A DNA stretch of 42,104 nucleotides from a bacterium (GCA_021806925.1 JAKAPS010000008.1:1-42104); one strand, 5' to 3'. Positions 9,241-18,637 are shown, counted from the stretch's first letter. A program made the numbers and translations. Notes: generated by a model from the letters alone, not told the origin.

Positions 9241-11106
9241 TTACATATACCCTTTAGCTTGAGTCTCAAACATTCTCTTGTACATTCCATCATCTATGTT
9301 CATAAGCTCCTCATGTGTCCCCTCCTCTTTTACACGACCATTATCTATCACTATTATTTTATTAGCTGTTCTTACTGTTGAAAATCTATGTGATATTATC
9401 AGTACACTCGATTTTCCTTTAAACTCTTCTTCTATCTTTCTAAATAACAGCTCCTCATTTAATGCATCTATTGCACTAGTAGGCTCATCTAATACTAGAA
9501 GCTTCGGCTTCTTGTACATTACTCTTCCTATTGCTACCTTCTGCCACTCTCCTCCTGATAGATCAACTCCTCCTGAAAATTGCGAACTTAGCATTGTTTC
9601 AACTCCATTTTGTAATTTATCTTTCACTATATTAGTTAATCCTGTATTATCAAGAATATATTTGATTGTCTCTTCTTGTCTTTCTAAATCATTATTAACA
9701 TTCTCAATATCTCCCAATTTTATATTCTCCTTTATATTCAACCAGTATTTTCCGAATTCCTGCATTAATATTCCTACTGAATTATAGTAGGACTCTAAAT
9801 TAATATCTTTTATATCAACTCCATTTACTAGTATCTTTCCTTTATCTGGATCAAATATTCTTAACAACAATCTAACTATAGTTGTCTTTCCTGCTCCATT
9901 CACTCCTACTATAGATACACTCTTTCCGCTTTCTATTTTAAAACTTACCCCTTTTAATACATATTTTCCATTTTTTGTTCCTTTTACACTTGGATATTTA
10001 AACCATACATTCTGAAACTCTATTGATATACCTTCGTTTGTTCTTTCTACAAGTGTGCTTCCTTCCTTCGATTTTATTACATTCTCACTGTTCATAAAAT
10101 CATAGAAATCTTTTATAAATGGTAAATCTGATGATATAAATCCATATGTATTCATAAGTCCAGTAAAATCGCCTTGAATTGTTCCAATGTTTGAAATTAA
10201 GTATGTGAAACTACCTAACTGCAAGCTTCTTTTGAATAGTACCATGTATAAAATATAAAAATATATTGAAAGTGTAATTATATTGTTAAAAGCACCAATT
10301 ACTACGTCTGTCCATAGCTTTTTTATTATTGCTTTTATCTGCTCATCCATGAAATTCCCAATGGATCTGTTGTATACATTAACAAAATATCCTGATGTAT
10401 TATTTACCTTCATTTCTACCTTTGTATCCGTTTTAGAGAATATTTTATTGACCTGTTCAGCATTTTTCCTATCGTCACCATTTGTATTCCATATACTCCA
10501 AATGGCTTTGCCATACTTCCTTAAATTCAAATAATTTAAAATCGATGGCAATATAATAAGTAGAATAAAGAATGGTGATATTGTAAATAGCAAATATATA
10601 TTAAAAAACATTCCAATAAACATATATATAATTTCAAGTAAATTATACGAATTTTGATATACTTTATATTCTGCTACCTCCTTTATTTTTTGCATCTTAG
10701 TCATTTCATCTGGAGTTTCCCAGAATGATAAATCAATCGATGCCATTTTGTTATAAAATATATTATTAATATATTTCTCAAAATCCATAACTAAAATTCT
10801 GTATGATACATATTTGAAATTAGAAAAGAATGTACCTAAGAAACTGATTATTGCATATATTGTCAGCCATACAAAAAGATGTGAAGATGATACTGTTTCG
10901 TGAGATGAAAATATCTGCACCATAATGTTAAGTACAACATACATAAGAATATATGATTGAAACGTATATGTAATTGTCTGATATATATTTATAGAAACAG
11001 TTATTATAAATTCTTTTCTGTTAGATAAATAAAGTAATTTAAGGAGATATAAATTCAGTTTTAATTCCACATAAACGCCATTTAGCCTTTTTTTAATTTT
11101 ATTCAT
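9241..11106 (-). CDS. ABC exporter (fused membrane and ATPase domains), copy 2
   Basis: About 621 residues from ATG 11106 (a TTG nine codons upstream is possible). Same architecture as copy 1: six membrane helices then an ATPase with GVNGAGKTT, LSGGEWQK and LLVLDEP motifs. The C-terminal 350 bases are almost the same as in copy 1, then a stretch of about 200 bases differs and contains two extra codons, then about 220 bases are again identical. The membrane halves are clearly diverged (for example SIDLSFWETPDEMTKMQK against DVDLSLWENPDEMTKMEK). The pair probably forms one heterodimeric exporter. Divergent from the ABC-2 operon starting at 11337. Confidence 0.88.
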   Translation of the reverse strand: MNKIKKRLNGVYVELKLNLYLLKLLYLSNRKEFIITVSINIYQTITYTFQSYILMYVVLNIMVQIFSSHETVSSSHLFVWLTIYAIISFLGTFFSNFKYVSYRILVMDFEKYINNIFYNKMASIDLSFWETPDEMTKMQKIKEVAEYKVYQNSYNLLEIIYMFIGMFFNIYLLFTISPFFILLIILPSILNYLNLRKYGKAIWSIWNTNGDDRKNAEQVNKIFSKTDTKVEMKVNNTSGYFVNVYNRSIGNFMDEQIKAIIKKLWTDVVIGAFNNIITLSIYFYILYMVLFKRSLQLGSFTYLISNIGTIQGDFTGLMNTYGFISSDLPFIKDFYDFMNSENVIKSKEGSTLVERTNEGISIEFQNVWFKYPSVKGTKNGKYVLKGVSFKIESGKSVSIVGVNGAGKTTIVRLLLRIFDPDKGKILVNGVDIKDINLESYYNSVGILMQEFGKYWLNIKENIKLGDIENVNNDLERQEETIKYILDNTGLTNIVKDKLQNGVETMLSSQFSGGVDLSGGEWQKVAIGRVMYKKPKLLVLDEPTSAIDALNEELLFRKIEEEFKGKSSVLIISHRFSTVRTANKIIVIDNGRVKEEGTHEELMNIDDGMYKRMFETQAKGYM

Positions 11107-11197
11107 TTTAAATACGTAAAAAAATATCTTCAACTGGTGATGAAGCGCAAACTATTTTTAGTTTAAATAGTGCGATAAATTGAATCTAGATAACGAG

Positions 11198-11268
11198 TAC
11201 CATTTCGTATGGTATTGTATCAGAAACATATATACATTTGCAAATATTCATTGAATTTTAATGAATAT
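11198..11268. promoter_or_regulatory. Two inverted repeats between divergent ABC transporter units
   Basis: The 230-bp gap between the two divergent transporter units holds a 6-bp inverted repeat TACCAT-5-ATGGTA (11198-11214) and a perfect 9-bp inverted repeat ATATTCATT-7-AATGAATAT (11244-11268). Neither is followed by a T-run, so terminators are unlikely. They sit where an operator controlling both directions would be. Binding is inference only; no regulator gene is adjacent. Confidence 0.35.
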
Positions 11269-11336
11269 ATTTAGATTCAAAAAAGATATATATACGTAAT
11301 ACTGAAATAGTGCTATTGTATAGATGTATATATGTT

Positions 11337-12182
11337 ATGCAAAATACTGCTATTGAAGCAATTAATTTAACCAAAAGATATAATAAATTACTTGCAATTG
11401 ATAATATTTCATTTAACATACCTAAAGGAAGTATAGTAGGAATCCTTGGATCTAATGGAGCAGGCAAGACTACATTAATAAAGTCATTAATTGGAATAAC
11501 CAAACCAAATCATGGAACTATATCATTATTAGGATATGATCTTATGAAGAACATGTCATATGTCAGAGACCTTATAGGGTATATGCCACAAGATCCATCA
11601 CTCTATGATGACCTAACAGTAGAAGAAAATATATCCTTCTTTGGAAAAGCCAAAAGCAAATATTTCTCAAGGGATAATCTAGAGGAGGTTTTAGAGTCTA
11701 CAGAGTTAAAGTATAGAAGAAAATCAAAGGTAGGTAATTTATCAGGTGGATTAAAAAAAAGGGTTTCTCTTGCATGCTGTTCTGTTAATAAACCTCAAAT
11801 ACTATTTCTTGATGAACCAACAGCTGCTATTGATCCAATTCTAAAGGTAAAAACATGGAAAATATTCAGAGAATTTGTGGCAAACGGAAAGACTATAGTA
11901 ATAAGTACTCATTTAATGGATGAAGCAATTTTATGCGATTACTTGTTAATACTCAAGGACGGTAAGTTACTTATGTATGATACGCCTGATAATATTATAA
12001 AGGGCGGTAAGGCAACAATTTATGTAAATAAGGATAATGTTGAGACAGTTCAGAATACACCAGAATCAATTGCAGATACACTACATAAATTCGGATTAAA
12101 CAATGATATACATTCAGTTCAAATAAGTAATCAGAATATTGAAGATATAATGATTGAATTAATAGAAAGTAAAAACATATGA
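11337..12182 (+). CDS. ABC-2 type exporter, ATP-binding protein
   Basis: 281 residues from ATG 11337; nine codons of open frame upstream look untranslated. It is a single nucleotide-binding domain of the CcmA/DrrA class: Walker A GSNGAGKTT, Q-loop YMPQDPSLYDDLTVEEN, signature LSGGLKKR, Walker B ILFLDEPTAAIDP and H-loop STHLMDE, followed by the short C-terminal tail usual in this class. The stop TGA overlaps the ATG of the permease gene by 4 bp, so the two are translationally coupled and form one exporter. The substrate could be a lipid, polysaccharide or drug. Confidence 0.93.
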   Translation: MQNTAIEAINLTKRYNKLLAIDNISFNIPKGSIVGILGSNGAGKTTLIKSLIGITKPNHGTISLLGYDLMKNMSYVRDLIGYMPQDPSLYDDLTVEENISFFGKAKSKYFSRDNLEEVLESTELKYRRKSKVGNLSGGLKKRVSLACCSVNKPQILFLDEPTAAIDPILKVKTWKIFREFVANGKTIVISTHLMDEAILCDYLLILKDGKLLMYDTPDNIIKGGKATIYVNKDNVETVQNTPESIADTLHKFGLNNDIHSVQISNQNIEDIMIELIESKNI

Positions 12183-12916
12183 ATATATTTTGGATTGCAC
12201 AAAGGGTATTAAAGCAAATATTAAATAACAAAAGATACATCACGTTTTCAATACTTGCTCCAATATTAATAATATATTTTTTGAAGATATTTTTAGATAG
12301 TCTGCCTTCTCAGATTAATGAAAACTCATATTTAATTCCGTTTATTGCATTTGTGATGCATTTTATAGGGTTTCTACTCTGTGCAATTGTTCTAGTACAG
12401 GAAAGAACAAAAGGCACACTACAAAGAATGTTTATATCAAACTATAAAAAATATGAGGTTATTATTGGATATATGCTGGGGTATATGTTTCTAGGGACTA
12501 TACAAACAATCATTGTTATATCATTTTCAAACATTGTTTTTTCATTGAAATACAGCATATCATCATTAACAATGCTTTTCATCATAGTATGGGTTCTTGT
12601 ATGTACATCTGTTATGCTAGGGATATTTATTTCTACATTTGCAAGAACTGAGGCTGAAGTTATACCGTTTATACCAGTTATAATACTGCCGTCTATATTT
12701 CTTTCGGGGATAGTCATACCGATAGATAAACTACCGTCATGGGCACAGTCTTTAAGTCATATTATACCTATGTACTATGCAAATAATTTACTGCAAAATA
12801 ACGTTATAAATACAGTTAACAGCAATATTTTCTCAGATAGTAATTTTTATTCACTAATATTGTTCGGACTTGTTTTAATAGTGGTAGCTAGATTCACATT
12901 GATAGATACTGAGTAG
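12179..12916 (+). CDS. ABC-2 type transporter permease
   Basis: 245 residues with about six membrane helices: an N-terminal one after the KRYITFSILAPILIIYFLK segment, a pair flanking RTKGTLQRMF, then a group ending in IILPSIFLSGIVIPIDKLP, and a last helix at the C-terminus. The cytoplasmic ERTKGTLQR loop and the FLSGIVIPIDKLPSWAQ segment are hallmarks of the ABC-2 permease family. It is the membrane partner of the ATPase encoded directly upstream (4-bp overlap). Confidence 0.92.
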   Translation: MNIFWIAQRVLKQILNNKRYITFSILAPILIIYFLKIFLDSLPSQINENSYLIPFIAFVMHFIGFLLCAIVLVQERTKGTLQRMFISNYKKYEVIIGYMLGYMFLGTIQTIIVISFSNIVFSLKYSISSLTMLFIIVWVLVCTSVMLGIFISTFARTEAEVIPFIPVIILPSIFLSGIVIPIDKLPSWAQSLSHIIPMYYANNLLQNNVINTVNSNIFSDSNFYSLILFGLVLIVVARFTLIDTE

Positions 12917-13005
12917 AATGGTATATATATTTAGATATAAAAATTTAATCTGAATTCTTCAAAAAGTCCTTCAAATTTAATTTTAAATTTAATCATTATG
13001 TATAT

Positions 13006-13773
13006 TTAAGTATAGTTTTCAAGTAAATATTTAATATTTCTAAATGATTCATTTGTTCTACCATGTATGCCGTGTACGTAATAGGCAGTACTCTTTCTGA
13101 ATAATTCACATAACCTGTCTATATACTTAAAATCAGTATATTCTTTGTCCCAATACATAAAAATTGCAGGAATATTACACCTTTCTGTTTGTAATTTTTT
13201 GTGGTTTATTGCAAGATATTGCAACTTATTTGCTAATTCAGTTACGTTTATTTTATAGTCCCCTATATTTTCGTATTTAGGATCAGGTTTAAACATGTGT
13301 TTAGCCATATACATTGCAGCCCATTTTGATACAAGATTGAATGTACCTGCACCGAAAATACTATTGATTCTCCTTGAGTATTTAATCGCTGATCTAAATA
13401 ATTTTGATTTAAAAAATTCCGGTTTATATATTACTCCTAAAAATATATATTCACGAATATACTTCGGTGCATATTCCCATATCCATTCTTGCGACCCTTC
13501 TATTAATTTAAATATAAGGAATGAACCAAATGATAATGCAATCATGTCAAATTTAATGTCACCATATGCCTCAAATATCTGTTTTAGAGATTCTAATAGA
13601 TTTTCCTTAGAACAATCAGTTGGATCATAATCAAGATATACAATCACCTTGTATTTATGTTTAAAAAATTCATTGTATTTATTGTATACTATATGCGATG
13701 TGAAGACTATTCCAGGGAGAAGAATAACACCTTTTACAGATTTATCGTTTCCATGTAATATATCTACTTTCAT
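13006..13773 (-). CDS. Alpha/beta hydrolase-like protein
   Basis: 255 residues, no signal peptide. The chain begins with a strand and oxyanion-type loop (GVILLPGIVF), has a nucleophile elbow at ALSFGSF (Ser in place of GxSxG, with the first Gly replaced by Ala), a probable acid residue near MYWDKEYTDF and a late histidine in YVHGIHGR. This fits an alpha/beta hydrolase fold but not a named subfamily. Its ATG overlaps the stop of the M1 aminopeptidase gene by 4 bp, so it is the second gene of that operon. The substrate is not predictable. Confidence 0.6.
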   Translation of the reverse strand: MKVDILHGNDKSVKGVILLPGIVFTSHIVYNKYNEFFKHKYKVIVYLDYDPTDCSKENLLESLKQIFEAYGDIKFDMIALSFGSFLIFKLIEGSQEWIWEYAPKYIREYIFLGVIYKPEFFKSKLFRSAIKYSRRINSIFGAGTFNLVSKWAAMYMAKHMFKPDPKYENIGDYKINVTELANKLQYLAINHKKLQTERCNIPAIFMYWDKEYTDFKYIDRLCELFRKSTAYYVHGIHGRTNESFRNIKYLLENYT

Positions 13774-16217
13774 TTTGTATACATTATAACATGATTTCTC
13801 TGTTTTATATCCTCCATTGATGATTGAATAGCAGTTGAATATAACATGTTTCTACGAACATTAAATGCTTTAATATATTCCTCAAATGAATTCAAATCAT
13901 TTAATTTCAGTACTGGCATGACTCTTGTTATTATATTTGATATATTCTTTATATTCTGCGATTCTACAATATATTCAAAATTATTTATCAGAAATTTCTC
14001 AAAACTCCTAAGACACTTTGGATTAAATATATATCCTCCATTTACAAAATTTGTTATAAAGATAACAATGTTTTGCTTTTTCACCCTTTTCTTTACTGCA
14101 TCATAAAGCAAATTATTAAGCATTTCATCTGTTTCAAATACAAATATATTTGAAGCGATTATTAACATATCTTCTTCTGACTTACATTCGTTAACTAATT
14201 TAATATATTTGCTATACTTCTCATCTTCATTCATTGAATTAATAAGATAACTTCGAATGTACTGTTTTCTTAGATTCGCATCTACTTCATCTAATTTGGT
14301 ATATCTTTCAAGAATAGAATCCCTCCACTCATCAGATATATATGATAGGATATCCGTTGCATATTGATATGTTGTATCTCCAATATTTTTTTCTCCCTTA
14401 TCTACAATATCACACACACTCTTTAGCATCTCCAATATACTTTTATTTCTGGTCATTGCATATATACTCGATAATTCTGCAATCACAAACTCATTTGTTA
14501 ACTTATTCGTTACAGAAAACTTCTCTTTCAACAAACTAAAGAAATCTGTAAGATTAATATTTTCCAAATCACCTCTGGATGCGATCATATAGACATCAAA
14601 TATTAACTTTGATATATTGAAGTCATTTCTGTCATTCATGATGATATTTTCAATTTGCTCTCCCGTGTGTTTAATTACATAGTAACCATAAAATGAATCT
14701 GAATAAATATAGTCAAACTCTTTATCAAGAGTTATAACGCATACACTACCATTAAATGATATTTTTTCATTACTTCCGTCTTTGTACTTAATGTTTAAAG
14801 CTATATATCTATTTGATTCTTCCCCACTAAGGTATTCACTTTGCTCAATTTTAAGTTCCATAGTACTTGCTGAATATTCATATTTAATTACTGGAAAACC
14901 AGTAATATTGATATAGCTAGCTAAGGAGTTATAACTGTCTGAATCGTTATTCTTAAATAATACATTTAGGAAATCACTGCTTGTAGTGTTTGAATACATA
15001 TATTTGTTTAGATACTCACATACTCCAGATCTGAAATTCTCTTCTCCCAGTATATATTCTATATATCTCAATACACTTCCTCCTTTAGAGTAACTTATAG
15101 AATCAAATGCTTCATATATCTTTTCTCCTTCAAGAGTTCCATCTAATTCAATAGGGTGCGATGTATTAATAGAGTCTCTAATAAATGCATTTTTTGTTTC
15201 ATTAAAAATATAGTCAAAATATACTTCATTAGATCTCTCTTTATTATACACATATTTATATGCCAAGAATGTTGCAAAACTCTCATTTAACCAGATGTAG
15301 TTCCAATATTTAAGAGTAACTAAATTCCCAAACCATTGATGTGCAATCTCATGTGCAATAACTATAGTAGATCTCTTTAAATCCATACTTGTAGTTGATT
15401 TAGTATTTACTATATATTTTGATCGGAATGTTATTGCACCCCAATTCTCCATTGCTCCTGCAGAAAATTCTGGAACTGCAATCAAGTCTAATTTATCAAG
15501 AGGATATCTTATACCGAAATATTCTTCGAAATACTCCAATACGCTACAAGCAACTTCTATTGCATTTTTGGAATTATCTTCTGTTATTTCCTCTTTTAAT
15601 CCTATTGCAGAAACTTTGACTCTTGAATCATAAAGTGTAGAGTAACTGGAAAATTTCCCAACACCTATATACAAAAGGTAGGTTGACATCTTTGGTGTAT
15701 CAAAAAACTCGTATCTAGTATAACCATTTGTGCTATTTATCTTTTTCTCTAGGTTCATATTAGAGATACATTCTCTTTCATCAGGAATATTTAGTATAAC
15801 CTTAAAGATTGATTTTTTATTTGGTTCATCAATACAATAAAAACATTTCCTAGCTGATATTGGTTCAAAATGTGAAGTTATCATGAAATCATTGTTGAAT
15901 GACGCTCTGTATAGGGCATCTAATCCTTCTCCAAATTTATCTACTCTATACAGAACATCAACCTTAAAATCAATTTCCACAATACTCTCAATTGATATCT
16001 CAAGTAGTTCATTATTAATTATTCTATACTCATCATATATTTCATTATTAATTTTTATACTTTCAACACTCAAATTCTCCCCATTTAAAACTAATTTCTT
16101 TTGTTTATTATTATTATTATTATTATTGCTATTATGAACGTATATAGTTTCATGAACTTCATATGATCTGTAATCTGTAGCAAACGTAAAATCTAATATA
16201 TATTTATTGATTTCCAT
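13770..16217 (-). CDS. M1-family aminopeptidase
   Basis: 815 residues from ATG 16217, a usual length for M1 enzymes. Visible in order: the substrate-binding GAMENWGAI (near residue 253), the zinc site HEIAHQW (near 287) and, 18 residues after the second histidine, the third ligand in NESFATF. The C-terminal half is helical. The enzyme removes N-terminal amino acids from peptides using one zinc ion. No signal peptide is visible. Near the N-terminus a run of asparagines (SNNNNNNK) is coded by a trinucleotide repeat at 16105-16127. First gene of a two-gene operon with the alpha/beta hydrolase; divergent from the rhodanese gene 42 bp away. Confidence 0.93.
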   Translation of the reverse strand: MEINKYILDFTFATDYRSYEVHETIYVHNSNNNNNNNKQKKLVLNGENLSVESIKINNEIYDEYRIINNELLEISIESIVEIDFKVDVLYRVDKFGEGLDALYRASFNNDFMITSHFEPISARKCFYCIDEPNKKSIFKVILNIPDERECISNMNLEKKINSTNGYTRYEFFDTPKMSTYLLYIGVGKFSSYSTLYDSRVKVSAIGLKEEITEDNSKNAIEVACSVLEYFEEYFGIRYPLDKLDLIAVPEFSAGAMENWGAITFRSKYIVNTKSTTSMDLKRSTIVIAHEIAHQWFGNLVTLKYWNYIWLNESFATFLAYKYVYNKERSNEVYFDYIFNETKNAFIRDSINTSHPIELDGTLEGEKIYEAFDSISYSKGGSVLRYIEYILGEENFRSGVCEYLNKYMYSNTTSSDFLNVLFKNNDSDSYNSLASYINITGFPVIKYEYSASTMELKIEQSEYLSGEESNRYIALNIKYKDGSNEKISFNGSVCVITLDKEFDYIYSDSFYGYYVIKHTGEQIENIIMNDRNDFNISKLIFDVYMIASRGDLENINLTDFFSLLKEKFSVTNKLTNEFVIAELSSIYAMTRNKSILEMLKSVCDIVDKGEKNIGDTTYQYATDILSYISDEWRDSILERYTKLDEVDANLRKQYIRSYLINSMNEDEKYSKYIKLVNECKSEEDMLIIASNIFVFETDEMLNNLLYDAVKKRVKKQNIVIFITNFVNGGYIFNPKCLRSFEKFLINNFEYIVESQNIKNISNIITRVMPVLKLNDLNSFEEYIKAFNVRRNMLYSTAIQSSMEDIKQRNHVIMYTK
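16105..16127. repeat. TTA trinucleotide microsatellite inside the M1 aminopeptidase gene
   Basis: Seven tandem TTA units plus TT on the plus strand code for a run of Asn on the minus strand, in an N-terminal loop of the aminopeptidase. Slippage would change the number of asparagines without shifting the frame. Confidence 0.85.
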
Positions 16218-16259
16218 TAAAAAATATTTATCATAGAATTGAAGAAATTGCAAAAAACA

Positions 16260-16595
16260 ATGTATAATAAGCAAAATATGAGAATAACTGCATCAGATTT
16301 AAATAAGAATATTGATAAATATATTTTGATTGATATAAGAGAGAAATATGAAAGAGAAGCTGATGGACATATACCTAATGATATTCATTACCCCATGTCA
16401 ACAATTGGAGATGATTTTATTGAATTACTTAAGAAACAAACTGCTGAAAATTTTGTAGTTATATATTGCCACTCATCTAACAGATCCTCAAAGCTTTTGA
16501 TTGAATTAGATAAAATAACTGATACTTCAAAAATATATGATCTCATTGGTGGATACAGCATATATAAAGGGAGTGGATATATAACAGATAAATAA
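16260..16595 (+). CDS. Rhodanese-like sulfurtransferase
   Basis: 112 residues from ATG 16260 (ATG 16278 also possible). A single rhodanese domain: the opening YILIDIREKYERE with the conserved Asp-x-Arg, then DGHIPNDIHYPMS, and an active-site loop YCHSSNRSS with the catalytic cysteine at about residue 70 followed five positions later by arginine. The family transfers sulfur as a cysteine persulfide in the cytoplasm; the acceptor is unknown. The gene stands alone, divergent from the M1 aminopeptidase. Confidence 0.88.
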   Translation: MYNKQNMRITASDLNKNIDKYILIDIREKYEREADGHIPNDIHYPMSTIGDDFIELLKKQTAENFVVIYCHSSNRSSKLLIELDKITDTSKIYDLIGGYSIYKGSGYITDK

Positions 16596-16637
16596 CAGCT
16601 ATATTCCTAACACAGTTGTTTTAAAGTTATTGATTTT

Positions 16638-16853
16638 TTATTGTTTTAATTCAAGAATTAAATTGTCAAAATCTTCCTTATTCAAGCTGATTAGAGACTT
16701 ATCTCTTCCAACAAGAGAATCTGTTATTTCCTTACCAAACCATTCTAACGGAATAAATGACTCATCTATAGGTACATATATATCTACTAAAGCACATATT
16801 ACACCATACAATGCAAAAACTTTTAATACACCTGTGAAAAAGTATAGGAACAT
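16638..16853 (-). CDS. Small membrane protein, unknown
   Basis: 71 residues from ATG 16853. One or two membrane helices at the start (MFLYFFTGVLKVFALYG then VICALVDIYV), followed by a charged tail (KEDFDNLILELK). The opposite strand is also open here (16630-16911), but its product looks like random low-complexity sequence, whereas this one has a plausible membrane-protein profile. I do not recognise a family. Confidence 0.4.
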   Translation of the reverse strand: MFLYFFTGVLKVFALYGVICALVDIYVPIDESFIPLEWFGKEITDSLVGRDKSLISLNKEDFDNLILELKQ

Positions 16854-17299
16854 ATTTAGAACGTTTGGACTCAAGTGTGTACAAAATCATAAAGATAAAA
16901 TTATCAAATAAGTATATATGTATTATCTTTATAAATTCAAAGGTTGGTAAATGGATCATTCAAAAAACAAAAGTATTAAATACCGTGAAAAGCTAAGGAA
17001 TAGTGCGATAATTTCAAATTTAGATGTACTTTATTAGGTATTACCATAGTAACCTGAAAGGTCACAAATACCTTGGAAGATTTGTATAAGAAAAGAAAGA
17101 AGTTCTTCTTTTCTATTAGTGTTTATATATATAATATTTAATTTCATTTTATAGATAAACCCTCTGTTTTTATCGAATTTAATATATATATTTTATACCA
17201 TAGTTCTTATTATTTCTTTTTGTTAGATGATCAGTTTGCTGTAAGATTATGTATGCAAACATACATACACATTGTGCACATGTGCAATTAGTTATTCCT

Positions 17300-17393
17300 G
17301 CATCCATTTCTTCTGTTTCTAAGGAGCGTCATACCAATTAGAACAATATTCAAAGACATCATAGAAAATGGGCTTATCAGTTCAAATCGGGAT
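17300..17393 (+). pseudogene. Decayed 3' end of a serine recombinase gene
   Basis: The last about 95 bases before the left repeat align with the end of the recombinase gene at 21.6-23.0 kb. GTCATACCAA occurs in both, 43 bases before the shared 13-mer here and 44 bases before it there. The final peptides match in pattern: FKDIIENGLISSNRD here against FAELIKRGFVTSNRD there. The reading frame is broken by a one-base length difference and a TAG. It looks like what is left of an older integrated element of the same family. Confidence 0.55.
17381..17393 (+). repeat. Left attachment-site repeat (candidate attL core)
   Basis: TTCAAATCGGGAT, identical to 22999-23011, where the same bases include the 3' end of tRNA-Pro. 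In both places it is read as SNRD in the recombinase-type frame. Confidence 0.55.
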
Positions 17394-17593
17394 GTAGAAC
17401 CTGTGCTTGAACTTTTTAAATTTGTACAAAATTTGAATTTTGATAAGGCATTAAGAATTTATGAAATGCCTCCAAAAATTATACAGATAAATGATATTCG
17501 TCTTTAAATGAATTTTAAGCTAACACGAGAGTTTTGATATTATCTTTTACGATATAGTTAGGTTATAATCAAAATATATAGCAAAAGATAATT

Positions 17594-18637
17594 ATGAATA
17601 AAGACAAAATAGAAAAGATTCTTAAGATCTATAATATTAATGGACTAGTTTCATCAGTGAAACAGCTTCAATCATTTGCTAATGAAGTTTACTTCGTAAA
17701 TGTTAGTAACTTATCTTTTATTTTGAAAAAACATCTAGTTAGCAATAAGAAAGATTTATTAGAACGACTAACTATTATTCAAGAATTAAAGAATAATGGA
17801 ATAAACATTCCATCTATTTTGGTAAATAGTAAGAATGAATATATAACTGCATTTGGGGATGGAATATACGAATTAGATGAATATATAGACCATAAAAGCT
17901 TAAATTACCCCGAATATAACATTACACTTCAAGAGTTAACACAAGCAGGAATTGAATTAGCAAAGATTCATAACACAAGCAAGTTGCAAGCTTTTCTTAA
18001 AAGTATTGATTTTACAAATATTAATAATAAAGTAGTAAAACTTATTGACGAATTTGATACACTTTATGAATCCGATGCTTCTATTAATGAAAAAACACAG
18101 AGAAAAGCTGAAGTAATTTATAAATTTCTTGAAAACACCAAAGAAGGTAGGAATGAATTATTGAAAAACTCCTTACTATATAATGTTTCTAATTCAGATT
18201 ATGTATTAATTCATGGGGATTATAGTTTGACAAATCTCCTTCCATCAAAGAAGGATGGAAAATTGTACATCACTGACTGGGATGGAATGAAGTATGCTCC
18301 GAGAATGTTTGAGGTACAAAGAGCGATTGGACTTTTATGCAGTAATGGTAAATGTAATGCTAATTTAGATGAATATAATGTAGATAGAGTAAAAGCATTC
18401 CTTTCTGGATATAAACAAAATTATACCTTTACATCAAGGGATATAGATATATTAGGAGCAGTTGCTAATTATTGTTTTTACATTTACTGGCTTGAATTCA
18501 GTCTTTCACAGACAATAAATGGAGATTATCGCATATTAGACATTTTTCCTAATAAACTTGAAGATGCGATGTTTTGGAAAACGAATGTTGAAAAATATAT
18601 AACATTTCTAAAATCTGAGGTTATAATGGATGTATGA
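17594..18637 (+). CDS. Aminoglycoside phosphotransferase (APH)-fold kinase-like protein
   Basis: 347 residues, ATG start, with a TATAAT box at 17564-17569. The kinase fold of PF01636 is recognisable: a nucleotide-binding region in the N-lobe (ANEVYFVNV, then FILKKHL with the likely ATP lysine), the catalytic loop HGDYSLTNLL near residue 207 (HGDxxxxN) and the metal-binding aspartate in ITDWDG near 228. The family phosphorylates aminoglycosides, choline, homoserine or other small molecules, so the substrate is open. The stop codon overlaps the ATG of a PIN-domain gene by 4 bp, so the two are coupled. It lies inside the tRNA-Pro element; a role in resistance or in a toxin/defence pair is only an inference. 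Confidence 0.8.
   Translation: MNKDKIEKILKIYNINGLVSSVKQLQSFANEVYFVNVSNLSFILKKHLVSNKKDLLERLTIIQELKNNGINIPSILVNSKNEYITAFGDGIYELDEYIDHKSLNYPEYNITLQELTQAGIELAKIHNTSKLQAFLKSIDFTNINNKVVKLIDEFDTLYESDASINEKTQRKAEVIYKFLENTKEGRNELLKNSLLYNVSNSDYVLIHGDYSLTNLLPSKKDGKLYITDWDGMKYAPRMFEVQRAIGLLCSNGKCNANLDEYNVDRVKAFLSGYKQNYTFTSRDIDILGAVANYCFYIYWLEFSLSQTINGDYRILDIFPNKLEDAMFWKTNVEKYITFLKSEVIMDV

Larger units (their letters stand above)
16875..17593. other. Gene-poor stretch with hairpins, recombinase remnant and left element boundary
   Basis: No intact gene. It holds a nested hairpin (17036-17073, AGGTATT/AATACCT outside and ACCT/AGGT inside), a second hairpin (17089-17114, 9-bp stem), an 8-bp palindrome TATGTATG/CATACATA (17248-17267), a degraded recombinase 3' end (about 17300-17393), the left 13-bp repeat of the candidate element (17381-17393), and a 37-codon open tail that ends at TAA 17505-17507. 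Confidence 0.6.

Noticed and set aside
16630-16911. 93-codon plus-strand frame
   Set aside because: Mostly random composition; the opposite strand gives a more plausible small membrane protein. Neither is strong.
17381-17410. A second tRNA-Pro fragment at the left repeat
   Set aside because: Only the first 13 bases match; the following bases have no T arm or anticodon arm, so this is an attachment-site copy and not a tRNA remnant.
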